Source: Desulfobulbus sp. Tol-SR
Lineage (GTDB): Bacteria > Desulfobacterota > Desulfobulbia > Desulfobulbales > Desulfocapsaceae
Direction of reading: 5' to 3'
DNA: 64,000 bases
Assembly (NCBI GenBank): GCA_000769715.1
Contig: JROS01000008.1
Coordinates: forward strand, 1-64,000
Positions 18,824 to 29,798 of the stretch are shown piece by piece (positions within the stretch are counted from its first letter, which is position 1; each line of letters starts with the position of its first letter). The translations under genes were made by a program, and so were the position numbers. A model generated the notes under the pieces. The model worked only from the letters and a program-made list of their open reading frames with translations, was not told where the DNA came from and made no database searches.

Positions 18824-19058
18824 GTCCTGCTCCTCCACTGTTCCTGTTGAGAGCAAATGATCTGTAATTGCATTATTATGTCACAGTTCTGACGAAGTGG
18901 CAACCTCACCTCTGGTCCAGGCCCCTGCCGCCAGAATAAATTGTATTGTGGATCGAGGGGGTTATGGTATAATTGTCGACGCATGACGGGGCGATCTCCG
19001 ATTGAAGCCGGCTCACCGATGAAACTGCCGCCAACCCGCATACAGGAGGGCTTTTCGT

Positions 19059-20147
19059 ATGTCGTTGATGCTGTTCGTCGAAAGAAAAATGCCCCCCGTG
19101 GTCCTGACCTGGTTGCGTCGGGCCTTCAGCACGAAGCAACGCATCGTTCTACGGCGCGTAGCCGGTTCCGGCTGGCTCCGCACCCTCTATTATGGATTTT
19201 TTTCCCGGGCCTTCCGGCGGGAGCAGCAGGCCGTGGCCGCCGGCCTGGCGCTATATCATTCCACGGTTGATCCGAATTCGACACGGACCCTGCTGCGGCG
19301 CAACATCCATCGCATTGAAAAAGGCCTGCTGATGCGGCCCCGTCGTGAGCGTTTCGCCCTGTCGTATATCGGCGAGACGGTCGACTGCTATCGGGAATGC
19401 CGCATGGCCGGTTGCGCTGCCGACTGGGCCAAGGATCTGGCCTGGGCCCATGATATCCTCGAGAGCTATTTTGAGGTTGTGGCAGATGAGGGTCTGGTGG
19501 AGCGGGCCCAAGCGGTCTTTCTCAGCGTTGATCATCCAGCCGAAGAGGGGCGGGGCGGCAGGGTACCCTACAGCCGGCGTGGCTCATGCCCGGTATCGTT
19601 CGACAGTTTCGCCGCCCTGGCAAAACGGCGTCGATCGGTGCGCTGGTTCCTCCAGACCGAGGTGCCCCATGTCCTGATCGACAGGGCCTTGGAGATCGCA
19701 GCCGAATCGCCGACGGCCTGCAACCGGCAGCCTTTTTTCTATCGTTTTTTCGATGAACCGGAATCGCTGCGGATATTACGACCGCTGCCGCTTGGCACGG
19801 CCGGTTTCAGCCACAATATCCCGATGCTCTGCGCCGTTATCGGGGACCTCTCCGCCTATTACGGGGAACGGGACCGGCACGGTATCTATATAGACAGTTC
19901 GCTGTCGATCATGTCCTTCATGTATGCCCTCGAAACCCTGGGCCTCAGTTCCTGCCCGCTCAACTGGCCCGATATCGAGACACTGGAGCGGAGGGCGGAG
20001 AACCTGCTCGAGCTGAAGAGACATGAACGGGTCATCATGTTTATCGCCATCGGCTACCCCGATCCGCAGGGACTTGTCGCTTATTCGCAGAAGAAGGACT
20101 TGCACAGTCTGCGCAGTTTCAACCAACCGAAATTGGCTGCCGATTGA
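19059..20147 (+). CDS. Nitroreductase family protein
   Basis: RRSVRWFLQTEVPHVLIDRALEIAAESPTACNRQPFFYRFFDEPES...LGLSSCPLNWPD...IAIGYPDPQGLVAYSQKK. Confidence 0.8.
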   Translation: MSLMLFVERKMPPVVLTWLRRAFSTKQRIVLRRVAGSGWLRTLYYGFFSRAFRREQQAVAAGLALYHSTVDPNSTRTLLRRNIHRIEKGLLMRPRRERFALSYIGETVDCYRECRMAGCAADWAKDLAWAHDILESYFEVVADEGLVERAQAVFLSVDHPAEEGRGGRVPYSRRGSCPVSFDSFAALAKRRRSVRWFLQTEVPHVLIDRALEIAAESPTACNRQPFFYRFFDEPESLRILRPLPLGTAGFSHNIPMLCAVIGDLSAYYGERDRHGIYIDSSLSIMSFMYALETLGLSSCPLNWPDIETLERRAENLLELKRHERVIMFIAIGYPDPQGLVAYSQKKDLHSLRSFNQPKLAAD

Positions 20148-20210
20148 AAACATGCAGGAAGAAAGTGGTTTGCCCTGCATCCCCACGAAAACACGAATAC
20201 TGAAAAGAGG

Positions 20211-21797
20211 ATGATCATGCATGTAACGTTTCATGGAGCGACGCGGGAGGTTACCGGGTCCTTCCACACCCTGACCACCGACAATGACAGGATCCTGCTC
20301 GACTGTGGGCTGTTCCAGGGCAGACGGAAAGAAAGTGAAGAAAAAAACCGGGTTCTCGAGGTCGATCCCCAGGCGATCACCAATGTCGTGCTCTCCCACG
20401 CTCATATCGATCACTCGGGGCGCCTGCCGATGCTGACCGGCAGGGGGTTCAAGGGCCGGGTCTTCTGCACCAGGGCCACGGCCGATGCCTGCGCCTACCT
20501 GTTGCGGGATGCGGCCAAGATTCAGGACGGCGACGCCGCCTACCTCAATTACAAGACCGCCCGCAACTTCCTCGCCAAAGTCCGGGCCGGCAACGTCGAG
20601 GCCAGGCTGTCAAAGGACGAGATGCATGAGATCGGCCTGACCCTCAAGACCGAGAACCAGTATCTCAACGTCCCGCTGATCGAAAAAATCCTGCGCGACC
20701 ACCATCTCGAGATCATCGAGCCGCTTTACTCGATTCAGGCCGCCGAGGAGTCGCTGGCGTATTTCGAGGGCGTACCGTATCGCCATCCGGTGGTCGTCGG
20801 CCAGGATCTGACCTGCACCCTCTATGATGCCGGCCATATCCTCGGCTCGGCCATGGCCGCTCTCCAGTACAAAACCGGGGAACAGCGGCGCACCCTCATG
20901 TTCTCCGGTGATATCGGCCGGTTCGGCAAACCGATCATCGAGGACCCGACGCTGCAGTTTCCCGAGGAGCACCGCGATATCGACCTGATGATCATGGAGA
21001 GCACCTACGGCGACCGCTTCCACGATCCGGTGGTCGATATGAAGCCGGCGCTCCGCCGCATCGTCGAGGAGACCTATGCCCGGGGTGGTTCGGTCCTGAT
21101 CCCGGCCTTTGCCTTCGGCCGGACCCAGGAACTGATCTATTTTCTCCATGAACTCTACATGGAGGGCCAACTGCCCAAGATCCCGGTCTATATCGACAGC
21201 CCGCTGGCCACCGACATCACCAACGTCTTCGGTGAACACCCGGAGACCTACGATCTCGACACCCACCGGACCTTCCTGCAGAACGGGCTCAATCCCTTCA
21301 GCTTCGAGTATCTGAAATTCATCCATACCGTGGAGGACTCGATGGCCCTCAACCGCGACGAGCGGCCGCATATCGTCCTCTCGGGGTCGGGAATGTGCGA
21401 GGGCGGGCGGATCCTGCATCACCTGCGGCACAAGATCCACGACGAACGCAACACGGTGCTGATCGTCGGCTATATGGGACAGAACACCCTGGGGCGGCGG
21501 ATCCAGGAACTGGGCCAGGCCTATGAGGAGGGCGGCCGCAAGGGCCCGGCGCCGATCCTCACCTTTTACAACAAGGAATACCCGCTGCGGGCCAAGGTCC
21601 ACACCGTCGGCGGCTTCAGCGCCCATGGCGACCGCGATGAACTGACCAGGGTGCTCCGGGAGTCGAATCTGCGGATCAAGAAGATCGCCCTGGTGCACGG
21701 CGAGGAGGAGCAGTCGCTGGCCTTCGCCACCTATCTGCGGGAGCAGGGTTTCGAGGTTACCGTTCCCAGTCATGGCCAGAGCATCAGCATCAACTGA
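20211..21797 (+). CDS. MBL-fold beta-CASP ribonuclease/exonuclease family protein
   Basis: LSHAHIDHSGRLP (HxHxDH), FSGDIGR, ESTYGDR, GSGMCEGGRILHHLRH, GGFSAHGDRDELT. Confidence 0.92.
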   Translation: MIMHVTFHGATREVTGSFHTLTTDNDRILLDCGLFQGRRKESEEKNRVLEVDPQAITNVVLSHAHIDHSGRLPMLTGRGFKGRVFCTRATADACAYLLRDAAKIQDGDAAYLNYKTARNFLAKVRAGNVEARLSKDEMHEIGLTLKTENQYLNVPLIEKILRDHHLEIIEPLYSIQAAEESLAYFEGVPYRHPVVVGQDLTCTLYDAGHILGSAMAALQYKTGEQRRTLMFSGDIGRFGKPIIEDPTLQFPEEHRDIDLMIMESTYGDRFHDPVVDMKPALRRIVEETYARGGSVLIPAFAFGRTQELIYFLHELYMEGQLPKIPVYIDSPLATDITNVFGEHPETYDLDTHRTFLQNGLNPFSFEYLKFIHTVEDSMALNRDERPHIVLSGSGMCEGGRILHHLRHKIHDERNTVLIVGYMGQNTLGRRIQELGQAYEEGGRKGPAPILTFYNKEYPLRAKVHTVGGFSAHGDRDELTRVLRESNLRIKKIALVHGEEEQSLAFATYLREQGFEVTVPSHGQSISIN

Positions 21798-21827
21798 TCG
21801 GATGAAAAGCGGAAGAAAGGAGGGGCC

Positions 21828-22583
21828 GTGCAGGTGTTGATCCGGATTGTGACGGCCTCGCCGCGGTGGCCGCTTGTCATCTTGCTCTGGCTGTGGATTC
21901 TGACCGGCTGCGCCGGCTCACCGCCGCTGCAGGAGCAGGATGGGGATCCGCAGGTTGTCGGCGAATGCCGCATGACCGAGCCAGGGTTGCCGCCGGTCGA
22001 CCAGGCCGGCATCGGTGCCGCCGCCCGGGCGCAGGTGAAAGGCGACGCAACCGCCGGGGAGTGTCAGGTTGCCCGGGGAACGGATGGCGACCGTTGTTTC
22101 GACCTGCAGCCGGGCAGGCGTATTCCCTGCACCAAAACGGTGCGATTGAAGAAGGGGAAGAAAAAAACCGTCAAGACCACCAGAACCACCCGGTGCCAGC
22201 CGCAGAGCCTGATCTATGCCCGTTGCCGATCCGGCATCGATATCTGCCGGCTGGGCAACACCAGCCCGGTCCAGTGGTACTCCTGCGCCATGCAACAGGG
22301 AGCGGTCTCGGAGCGGCCGCAGGCCGGATCGGTGATCATCCTTGCCGGCAACAGTCGGCGCAATATGCCGACAGGCCATCCTGCCTATGTCGAAGAGGTC
22401 TGTCCCAACATTGACGGAACCTGGTCCCTCCGCCTCAGTCATACCAACTATGATCGCCGGTGCAATCTCGATCGCGACGCCAGGGTCATCTTTTGTCCGA
22501 AAACCATGACCGCCCGTTTCGTCACCGGTCCCTGGAGTCCATGGGCCAAGGATCTGGAGGTTCTCGGGTTCATTCTCCGGTAA
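21828..22583 (+). CDS. Putative lipoprotein with CHAP-like domain
   Basis: Signal peptide/lipobox WLWILTGCAGS; PQAGSVIILAGNSRRNMPTGHPAYVEEVCPNIDGTWSLRLSHTNYD. Confidence 0.5.
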   Translation: MQVLIRIVTASPRWPLVILLWLWILTGCAGSPPLQEQDGDPQVVGECRMTEPGLPPVDQAGIGAAARAQVKGDATAGECQVARGTDGDRCFDLQPGRRIPCTKTVRLKKGKKKTVKTTRTTRCQPQSLIYARCRSGIDICRLGNTSPVQWYSCAMQQGAVSERPQAGSVIILAGNSRRNMPTGHPAYVEEVCPNIDGTWSLRLSHTNYDRRCNLDRDARVIFCPKTMTARFVTGPWSPWAKDLEVLGFILR

Positions 22584-22601
22584 ACCGGTCATGTCATAAC
22601 G

Positions 22602-22629
22602 AGGGGGAAGGGCCGCCGGCCTTCCCCCT
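22602..22629. terminator. Bidirectional stem-loop terminator
   Basis: agggggaagg...ccttccccct inverted repeat between convergent CDSs ending at 22583 and 22659. Confidence 0.65.
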
Positions 22630-22658
22630 GTTATTTCTCGCGGTGATTTCGACCCAGT

Positions 22659-24116
22659 CTATTTCACATCCTTCAACGGGATACCCATGGCCTTGGCCAC
22701 ACCCTTGCCGTAATCGGGGTCGGCCTTCAGGCAGTTGCCGATATGCCGGATCTTGATCTCCTTCGGGGCATCACCCATGGCCCGGGCGGTGTTGCCGAAG
22801 AGGGCCTCTTTCTGGGCGACGGTCATCAGGCGAAACAGTTTGCCCGGCTGGGTAAAGTAATCGTTGTCGTCCTCGCGGGCATTCCAGTGATCGGCGGTGC
22901 CGGAGAGGGCGAGGGGCGGTTCGGCGAATTCGGGCTGCTCCTGCCATTCGCCGTAGCTGTTCGGTTCATAGCCGAGGGTGCTGCCATAATTGCCGTCGAC
23001 GCGCATCATGCCGTCGCGGTGATAGCTGTGGAAGGGGCAGCGGGCCTTGTTGACCGGGATGAGGTGGTGGTTGACGCCGAGACGATAGCGCTGGGCGTCG
23101 CCGTAGGAAAAGAGCCGGCCCTGGAGCATCTTGTCGGGCGAGAAGCCGATGCCGGGGACGACATTGGCCGGATTGAAGGCGGCCTGCTCGACCTCGGCGA
23201 AGTAATTCTCGGGGTTGCGGTTCAACTCGAGGACGCCGACCTCGATCAGCGGCGCGTCCCGATGGTACCAGACCTTGGTCAGATCGAAGGGATGGTAGGG
23301 GAGCTGAGCGGCCTGCTCCTCGGTCATGATCTGCACATACATGGTCCAGCGGGGGAATTCGCCCTTCTCGATACTGCTATAGAGATCCACCTGGTGGCTC
23401 TCACGGTCCCTGCCGACCAGGGCTTCCGCCTCGGCGTCGGTCAGATTCTTGATCCCCTGCTGGGACTTGAAGTGGAACTTGACCCAGTGTCGCTTGTTCC
23501 TGGCGTTGATGAAGCTGAAGGTATGGCTGCCGAATCCGTGCATATGGCGGTAGGTGGCCGGGATGCCGCGGTCGCTCATCACGATCGTGACCTGGTGCAG
23601 GGCCTCGGGCAGCGACGACCAGAAATCCCAGTTGTTCCTGGCGCTGCGCAGGTTGGTGCGCGGGTCGCGCTTGACCGCGTGATTGAGGTCGGGAAATTTC
23701 AGCGGGTCGCGGAGGAAGAAGACCGGGGTGTTGTTGCCGACCAGGTCCCAGTTGCCCCCGTCGGTGTAGAACTTGATCGCGAAGCCGCGGATATCGCGCT
23801 CGGCGTCGGCCGCCCCGCGCTCGCCGGCGACCGTCGAGAAGCGGACGAAGAGATCGGTCTTCTTACCGACCTTGGAGAAGATTTTGGCCCTGGTATATTT
23901 GGTGATACTGTTGGTGACGGTGAAGGTGCCGTAGGCGCCGGATCCCTTGGCGTGCATCCGCCTCTCCGGTATCACCTCGCGGTCGAAATGGGCGAGCTTT
24001 TCGAGAAACCACACATCCTGCAGGAGTTGCGGCCCTCGAGGGCCGGCGGTCATGACGTTCTGATTGTCGACGACCGGGGCGCCGTTATTGCTGGTGAGCT
24101 TTCCGTTTTTCTTCAT
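22659..24116 (-). CDS. katA: Catalase (clade 3 monofunctional heme catalase)
   Basis: [79 protein letters not shown]. Confidence 0.96.
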   Translation of the reverse strand: MKKNGKLTSNNGAPVVDNQNVMTAGPRGPQLLQDVWFLEKLAHFDREVIPERRMHAKGSGAYGTFTVTNSITKYTRAKIFSKVGKKTDLFVRFSTVAGERGAADAERDIRGFAIKFYTDGGNWDLVGNNTPVFFLRDPLKFPDLNHAVKRDPRTNLRSARNNWDFWSSLPEALHQVTIVMSDRGIPATYRHMHGFGSHTFSFINARNKRHWVKFHFKSQQGIKNLTDAEAEALVGRDRESHQVDLYSSIEKGEFPRWTMYVQIMTEEQAAQLPYHPFDLTKVWYHRDAPLIEVGVLELNRNPENYFAEVEQAAFNPANVVPGIGFSPDKMLQGRLFSYGDAQRYRLGVNHHLIPVNKARCPFHSYHRDGMMRVDGNYGSTLGYEPNSYGEWQEQPEFAEPPLALSGTADHWNAREDDNDYFTQPGKLFRLMTVAQKEALFGNTARAMGDAPKEIKIRHIGNCLKADPDYGKGVAKAMGIPLKDVK

Positions 24117-24430
24117 GATGCCTCCTTGAATGGGTTGAATCGATCTGTTCCATGTCTGGATATTCGGGGGCAATGCGTGTGAGCAATTATATCCCGGCAA
24201 AACTGATTGTCAATTTTAAATGAGAATTATTCCTACATGGTTGTGGTTCTGGCCGCTTTAGCCGGGTATGGCTGCCGACTGGCGTGATCTGCCCTGCGGC
24301 AACCGGGCATTGTGGTATCGTGGAAGCGGAGTTTTTCCGGCCGGCTTTTGCGCTTGACTTTGCCGGTCTGAGCAGATATTAATTGCACATCTGTTTTCCA
24401 GGGGTTTCCGCACGGGAAAATGGCAAAGGT

Positions 24431-24507
24431 CGGGATGTGGCTCAGTCTGGTAGAGCACAGCGTTCGGGACGCTGGAGTCGGAGGTTCAAATCCTCTCATC
24501 CCGACCA
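24431..24507 (+). tRNA. tRNA-Pro (anticodon CGG)
   Basis: cgggatgtggctcagtctggtagagcacagcgttcgggacgctggagtcggaggttcaaatcctctcatcccgacca: acceptor CGGGATG/CATCCCG, anticodon loop TTCGGGA, GGTTCAAATC T-loop, encoded CCA. Confidence 0.96.
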
Positions 24508-24520
24508 CTTGGAGATGCAA

Positions 24521-24564
24521 GCCTTGGGGGTGGTCGACGTATCACCCCCAAGGCTTTTTTTTTT
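24521..24564 (+). terminator. Rho-independent terminator downstream of tRNA-Pro
   Basis: gccttgggggtg...caccccc aaggc stem followed by a run of T. Confidence 0.88.
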
Positions 24565-24959
24565 ACCTGCTGTTCCTCCTCCAGCCCCCAGGACAATCAC
24601 GGCTATGCTTCCTGCCCGGCTTCCCCTCGGATTATTCGTCGAAAGGCATTCATCGTTGGATCCCGCTTTGCCACTGGTCGTCAACCGTGCAGGTTGAGTG
24701 ACCCATCGATCATGGCCGTGTGGTTCCGGGGGCTACGATCATGCCACTCTGCATCGCTTCAACCATGAGCCCGCCGATTGGCTGGTGACCACCGGGACGA
24801 TACGCTTCGTAACTCACCAACCACCTGCCGCAGCCGGTGGTTGATTACTCGCCGAACTCCCTGGCGGGACTTGTTTTGATGCGATTTGTGTGTTAGTTTT
24901 GTTGGCCTTTTTCCGTCTATGCCACAATTTTGTGACAACACACTCTGAATGAGCCAGAT

Positions 24960-27416
24960 ATGACAACATCGCCGTCCATCTTACCTCAAAACGCGCAACC
25001 GACCGTACGAGTTCTCTCCTTCTTGATCTTTATCGTTGCTGGCGCCGCACTCCTGCTTGAGTTGACGCTTATCCGGGTCTTCGATGTCCTGTGGTATCCG
25101 CATATGGCCTTCATGGTCATCACCCTCGCCATGTTCGCCTTCGGCCTTGCCGGTGTGTACTTGTCACTTCGACCGAAAGTCAAGGAAACCCTGACAACGC
25201 GTTACATCGCCACCCTGGTGACGCTTATGGTGCTTTCGACACTGGCGGTTATCCCAGTGATCGATACATTCAAATTCGATTTCTCGGCTATCGGAGGCCA
25301 AGGCACTCCTCGGGCTGTTCTGAATTTCTTCATCATCTACTCATCCATCAGTATACCTTTTTTTATCACCGGTTTGATTCTTTCCAGCGGTTTCAGCGCG
25401 TACGCCGGGGATATTCGCCGGCTCTACTGTTGGGACCTGATCGGGGCCTCTCTCGGTTGCCTGCTGATAATCCCCCTGTTACCGCATTTTGGCACGGTTG
25501 GGTTGATTGTCATCGTGGCTGCGTTGGGATTGGTCGCCCTGGCGATATTGATTCCGAGCCGGATCCTGCGGTGCATCCCGCTTATAGCTGCGATCGGATT
25601 GGTGGCCGCAGTGGTATTGAAAGACGGATATTATGAGTTTTCTCCACATATGGATAAGCGGGGACTGGCAACGCTTATGGCCGATCGAGGCTTTATCGAT
25701 GGCTCATGGTGGGATCCTATTTCCAAAATAGATGTCGTTCGATACCCGAAGAAGGATGCTATCCGGTGGATAGCCTATGACGGTGGTTCCCAGACCAGTT
25801 ATTTCTACAAATTCAATGGTGATTACAAGCAGCTGAGAGAGGAACTCCCCGAAAAGGCGACCTCGCATTTCTGGGGCAGAGGGGTTCTCGTTTCCCATTT
25901 CTTGAAACAGGATACCGATCAGGAGGTCTTGATTATTGGGAGCGCCGGGGGGCAGGAGGCAAAAGGGGCACTGGTATACGGCGCAAAACATGTCGACGGG
26001 ATAGAGTTGGTTGGTAAGGTCGTTGACCTCGGCAAGGGAAAATACAATGAGTATATCGGCGGGGTCATGAATGCCCCCCAGTGTAATATACAAAAGGGAG
26101 AGGGAAGGAGCTTCCTTCGTTCAAGCCAAAAGAAATTCGACATCATCCAATTAAACAGTAACCATACCAGTTCCAGCATTGCTTCGGGAAGCGGTGCCCT
26201 GAGCGCAACCTATCTGCAAACCACTGACGCCTACAGAGAATACTTCACCCATCTTAATTCCGATGGAATATTGCATATCAACCACCATATATATCCACGC
26301 ATGGTTCTCACCGCTGCGAAGGCCTGGCGGGAATTGGGATTAACTGACTTCAAAAATCACGTCCTGGTCTTAGAAGTACCGGCCTCCTGGGATAATCTCC
26401 CGACCTTTCTGGTGAAGATGTCTCCGTGGACCAGAGAGGAGGTGTCGAGAATCAGGTCGTTCATGAACGGTTCGGTATTCGCGGTGAATCCCTATGGTCC
26501 GGCTAAGGAGAATTTCCTGAGCGATGCGTTTTTCAGCGGAGAACTGCCGGCGGAAATCGAGCAGAGGATACCGTACAATATCTCTGCCACTACCGATGAT
26601 CGGCCATTTTTCAACCATTTGATCAAGACGATGCAGCAGTTACCGGCTGTCGACAAGGATGCATTCGTCAATATGTCCGTATCCGGATTGCTGAATTCCC
26701 GCATGCAGAATGGGCTCCCTCGGGACATCATTCATCTGATTGTTACTTCAGGCGCCGCCCTCGTCTTTGCCGCGATCTTTACGATGGTCCCCCTCGTATT
26801 CTCCAGGACGGGAAAGGAAAAATGGCAAGGCAAGGGGGAAACCCTGCTGTATTTCTCCTGTATCGGCATGGGCTTCATCATCTTTGAACTGATTTCGATC
26901 CAGGTATTCATGAAGCTTATCGGCTACCCCTTGTACACCTACACAGTGGTCGTGTTCACCTATCTTATCGGCGCCGGCATCGGTAGCGTTTCTTCGGAGA
27001 TGCTGCAACTCTTCGAACGGAGACGATACTTCGTCTGTTTCATAGGGATCATACTGTCGGCTTTGGGTATCGCTTTCGGCTATCAGGCCAGTTTTGAGTA
27101 CCTGTTGACATTCGGGACGTTCCTGCGATCTTTCTGTGCCGTCCTCTTTCTCTTTCCGCTGACATTTTTTCTCGGCATGGCCTTTCCCCTCGGGATCCTT
27201 GCAACACGGGACAAACCTGCTGGAACTGTGGCCTGGGCCTGGGCGTTCAATGGGCTCTTTACGGTCATCGGAAGCATTACCGCCGTCATCCTTTCCCTGT
27301 ATCTCGGTTTCAGGAATATGCTGTTATTCGCAATTTGTTGCTACATTGTAGCGATGGTTTGTTCGTCGAGAATGATGGGAAGGGAGGGAGCAAAACAGGC
27401 CGTCAAATCGGCATAA
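24960..27416 (+). CDS. Multi-spanning membrane protein with spermidine-synthase-like domain
   Basis: N- and C-terminal TM segments flank EVLIIGSAGGQEAKGALVYGAKHVDGIELVGKVVDLGK...GEGRSFLRSSQKKFDIIQLNS. Confidence 0.72.
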   Translation: MTTSPSILPQNAQPTVRVLSFLIFIVAGAALLLELTLIRVFDVLWYPHMAFMVITLAMFAFGLAGVYLSLRPKVKETLTTRYIATLVTLMVLSTLAVIPVIDTFKFDFSAIGGQGTPRAVLNFFIIYSSISIPFFITGLILSSGFSAYAGDIRRLYCWDLIGASLGCLLIIPLLPHFGTVGLIVIVAALGLVALAILIPSRILRCIPLIAAIGLVAAVVLKDGYYEFSPHMDKRGLATLMADRGFIDGSWWDPISKIDVVRYPKKDAIRWIAYDGGSQTSYFYKFNGDYKQLREELPEKATSHFWGRGVLVSHFLKQDTDQEVLIIGSAGGQEAKGALVYGAKHVDGIELVGKVVDLGKGKYNEYIGGVMNAPQCNIQKGEGRSFLRSSQKKFDIIQLNSNHTSSSIASGSGALSATYLQTTDAYREYFTHLNSDGILHINHHIYPRMVLTAAKAWRELGLTDFKNHVLVLEVPASWDNLPTFLVKMSPWTREEVSRIRSFMNGSVFAVNPYGPAKENFLSDAFFSGELPAEIEQRIPYNISATTDDRPFFNHLIKTMQQLPAVDKDAFVNMSVSGLLNSRMQNGLPRDIIHLIVTSGAALVFAAIFTMVPLVFSRTGKEKWQGKGETLLYFSCIGMGFIIFELISIQVFMKLIGYPLYTYTVVVFTYLIGAGIGSVSSEMLQLFERRRYFVCFIGIILSALGIAFGYQASFEYLLTFGTFLRSFCAVLFLFPLTFFLGMAFPLGILATRDKPAGTVAWAWAFNGLFTVIGSITAVILSLYLGFRNMLLFAICCYIVAMVCSSRMMGREGAKQAVKSA

Positions 27417-27540
27417 GGTTCTTTCAGGGGTGACGCACTCGCGGAGCTGTTCGTTCAACCGGTCCTGCAGTTCGAACTTCCACGACCTGCGAGCGGCGAG
27501 TGTGCATGAAGATTATCGCGCCATCGCCTGAATCCCGGGC

Positions 27541-28503
27541 TCAGGACCGGCGGTCGACCGGCGGCGGATTCTGTGGCGGGCGCTGTGCCGCCGGATGATA
27601 ATGAACGAAGACCCGGCGCATGAAGTCGATCTGGCGGACAAGGATGGTTTCGATCTGGGAGGCGATTCTGTCCCCTTCGGCCACCGTGATATCGGGGGCA
27701 ACCCCGACGGTGATGTTGATCACCAGATAGGGGCCGAAGCGGTGCCCATGGATGTCCTCGATATGGTCGATGCCCGGGACGTCCTGGAGGAGGTCTGCTA
27801 TCTGTCGGCTCAGGCCCTTGCCGGGGAGGGTGTCCATCAGGTCGGCGCTGGCCTGGCGGATGATCCCGATTCCGGTGTCGAGGATGATGAGTGATACCAG
27901 GCCGCCGGCGAGGGGATCGATCCAGAGAAAGCCCATCCGGCCGAAGATGATGCCGATGGTGGCGGCGAGGGCGGAAAAGATATCGTTGCGGTGGTCGGCG
28001 GCGAGGGCGACGACCGCGGTGTTCCGGGTCTGGTCGCCGACCCTTCTGGTCCACAGGGCCAGGACGATCTTGACGATGACGGTCGCCCCGGCGATCCACA
28101 GTGCCAGGCGGGAGGCGCCGAGGAAATCGCTCTGACCGCGATGGAGATCGTAGATGTTGTCGAGTGATGACCAGAAGATCGAGATGGCGGTGGTGATGAC
28201 GAAGGCGCCGATCACGATCGCGGCGATCGATTCGAGCCGGTCGTGGCCATAGGGATGTTCCCGGTCGGCCGGCTTGCCGGAGAGGCGCATGAAGATGCTG
28301 ACCACCACGCCGTAGGCGACATCCGAGGTGGAATTGATGCCGTCGGCAAGCAGGGCCGGGCTGTGACCGACGATGCCGATACCGGTCTTCAGTACGGCAA
28401 GGACGGCGTTGGCCGCGAGTCCGAGGTGGACGGCGAACATCCCCCGCTGCTGTCGATCGCCTGGATCCATATTGCTCCGGTCGCTGGTGTTGCCTGACGG
28501 CAT
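27541..28503 (-). CDS. Cation diffusion facilitator family transporter
   Basis: LADGINSTSDVAYGVVVSI, DREHPYGHDRLESIAAI, NDIFSALAATIGIIFG, GHRFGPYLVINITVGV. Confidence 0.9.
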   Translation of the reverse strand: MPSGNTSDRSNMDPGDRQQRGMFAVHLGLAANAVLAVLKTGIGIVGHSPALLADGINSTSDVAYGVVVSIFMRLSGKPADREHPYGHDRLESIAAIVIGAFVITTAISIFWSSLDNIYDLHRGQSDFLGASRLALWIAGATVIVKIVLALWTRRVGDQTRNTAVVALAADHRNDIFSALAATIGIIFGRMGFLWIDPLAGGLVSLIILDTGIGIIRQASADLMDTLPGKGLSRQIADLLQDVPGIDHIEDIHGHRFGPYLVINITVGVAPDITVAEGDRIASQIETILVRQIDFMRRVFVHYHPAAQRPPQNPPPVDRRS

Positions 28504-28826
28504 CGGATACCCCTCCGCTTGGCCCGGTGAACCTGTGTGCTGGAATTCCTCGTGTTGCCAGGAGGATGATTATAGTGACGGCGCTATTGGTTGACAAGGC
28601 GAAAGATCTCGGGTGGAACCGGCCCGCCATTCCTGGGGCGGAAGGGAGCTCGGCCGGGGTCGGGCTGTCAACCCGGTATCAGGCCTTTTTCCTGCAGCGA
28701 GGGGTCCGTCGCTGGGCTCTTGTCAGACGACCTTTCTTTGAGTAAATACCAGATAGGGGCGCGACGGCCGACCATCGGCGGGCCTGTGCATCCATTTTCC
28801 TGAACCGCTCCGCCGCTGGAGGTTCC

Positions 28827-29768
28827 ATGGCCGAACATTCCAACTCGCTGCAATCCATCTTCTATGCCCTGGGGGCGAATCTGGCGATATTCACCGCCAA
28901 ACTGACGGCGGCGATCATGACCGGATCCGGGGCGATGCTCGCCGAGGCGGTTCATTCCCTTGCCGACTGCGGCAACCAGCTGCTGCTGCTGGTGGGATTG
29001 AAACAGGCGAAAAGGCCGGCCACGCCGGAGTATCCCCTCGGTTTCGGCAAGAGCATCTATTTCTGGTCCTTCATCGTCGCCCTGATCATGTTCAGCATGG
29101 GCGGGGTGTTTTCGATCTACGAGGGCTTCCACAAGCTCCAGCATCCGGCCGCCCTGTCATCGCCCTGGATTGCGATCGGGGTTCTCGTTTTCTCGATCGC
29201 CGCTGAATCGGTCTCGCTGTGGGGCTGTCTGCGGGAGGTCAACAAGGTGCGGGAAGGACGGAGTCTGGTCCGCTGGTTCCGCGAAAGCCGGCAGAGTGAA
29301 CTGATCGTGGTCTTCGGCGAAGACCTGGCGGCACTCTTCGGCCTCGTTCTGGCCCTGATCGCCATATGCGTGACGATCCTCACCGGCGACCCGTTCTGGG
29401 ATGCCCTGGGCAGCATCGCCATCGGCGTCCTGCTGGTCCTGATCGCCTTCTTCATCGGCGTCGAGGTCAAGAGCCTGTTGATCGGCCAGAGCACGGCGCC
29501 CCGGGTCCAGAAGGCGATCGAGGAATATCTTGCCTCGCAGCAGGAGATCGGCAGACTCCTCAACGTGATCACCCTCCAGCTCGGGCAGGACGTGATGGTC
29601 GCGGTCAAGGCCGAGATGCGGGAATGCGGCGACCAGACGGAGTTGATTGCCGCCATCAATGCCATTGAACGGCGGTTGAAGGAGAGCTTTCCCCAGATCC
29701 GCTGGACCTTCTTCGAACCCGATTGTGGCGATCGGATTGGTGACGCTGTGGTTCGTTCCGGTCACTGA
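28827..29768 (+). CDS. Cation diffusion facilitator family transporter
   Basis: SGAMLAEAVHSLADCGNQLLLLVG, PEYPLGFGKSIYFWSF, FGEDLAALFGLVLAL, FWDALGSIAIGVLL. Confidence 0.9.
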   Translation: MAEHSNSLQSIFYALGANLAIFTAKLTAAIMTGSGAMLAEAVHSLADCGNQLLLLVGLKQAKRPATPEYPLGFGKSIYFWSFIVALIMFSMGGVFSIYEGFHKLQHPAALSSPWIAIGVLVFSIAAESVSLWGCLREVNKVREGRSLVRWFRESRQSELIVVFGEDLAALFGLVLALIAICVTILTGDPFWDALGSIAIGVLLVLIAFFIGVEVKSLLIGQSTAPRVQKAIEEYLASQQEIGRLLNVITLQLGQDVMVAVKAEMRECGDQTELIAAINAIERRLKESFPQIRWTFFEPDCGDRIGDAVVRSGH

Positions 29769-29798
29769 GGCGGCCTCCAGATTAAGAGAGGCCGGAGG

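Noticed and set aside
22743-24182. 479-aa + strand ORF opposite catalase
   Set aside because: Shadow ORF of katA; no recognisable motifs.
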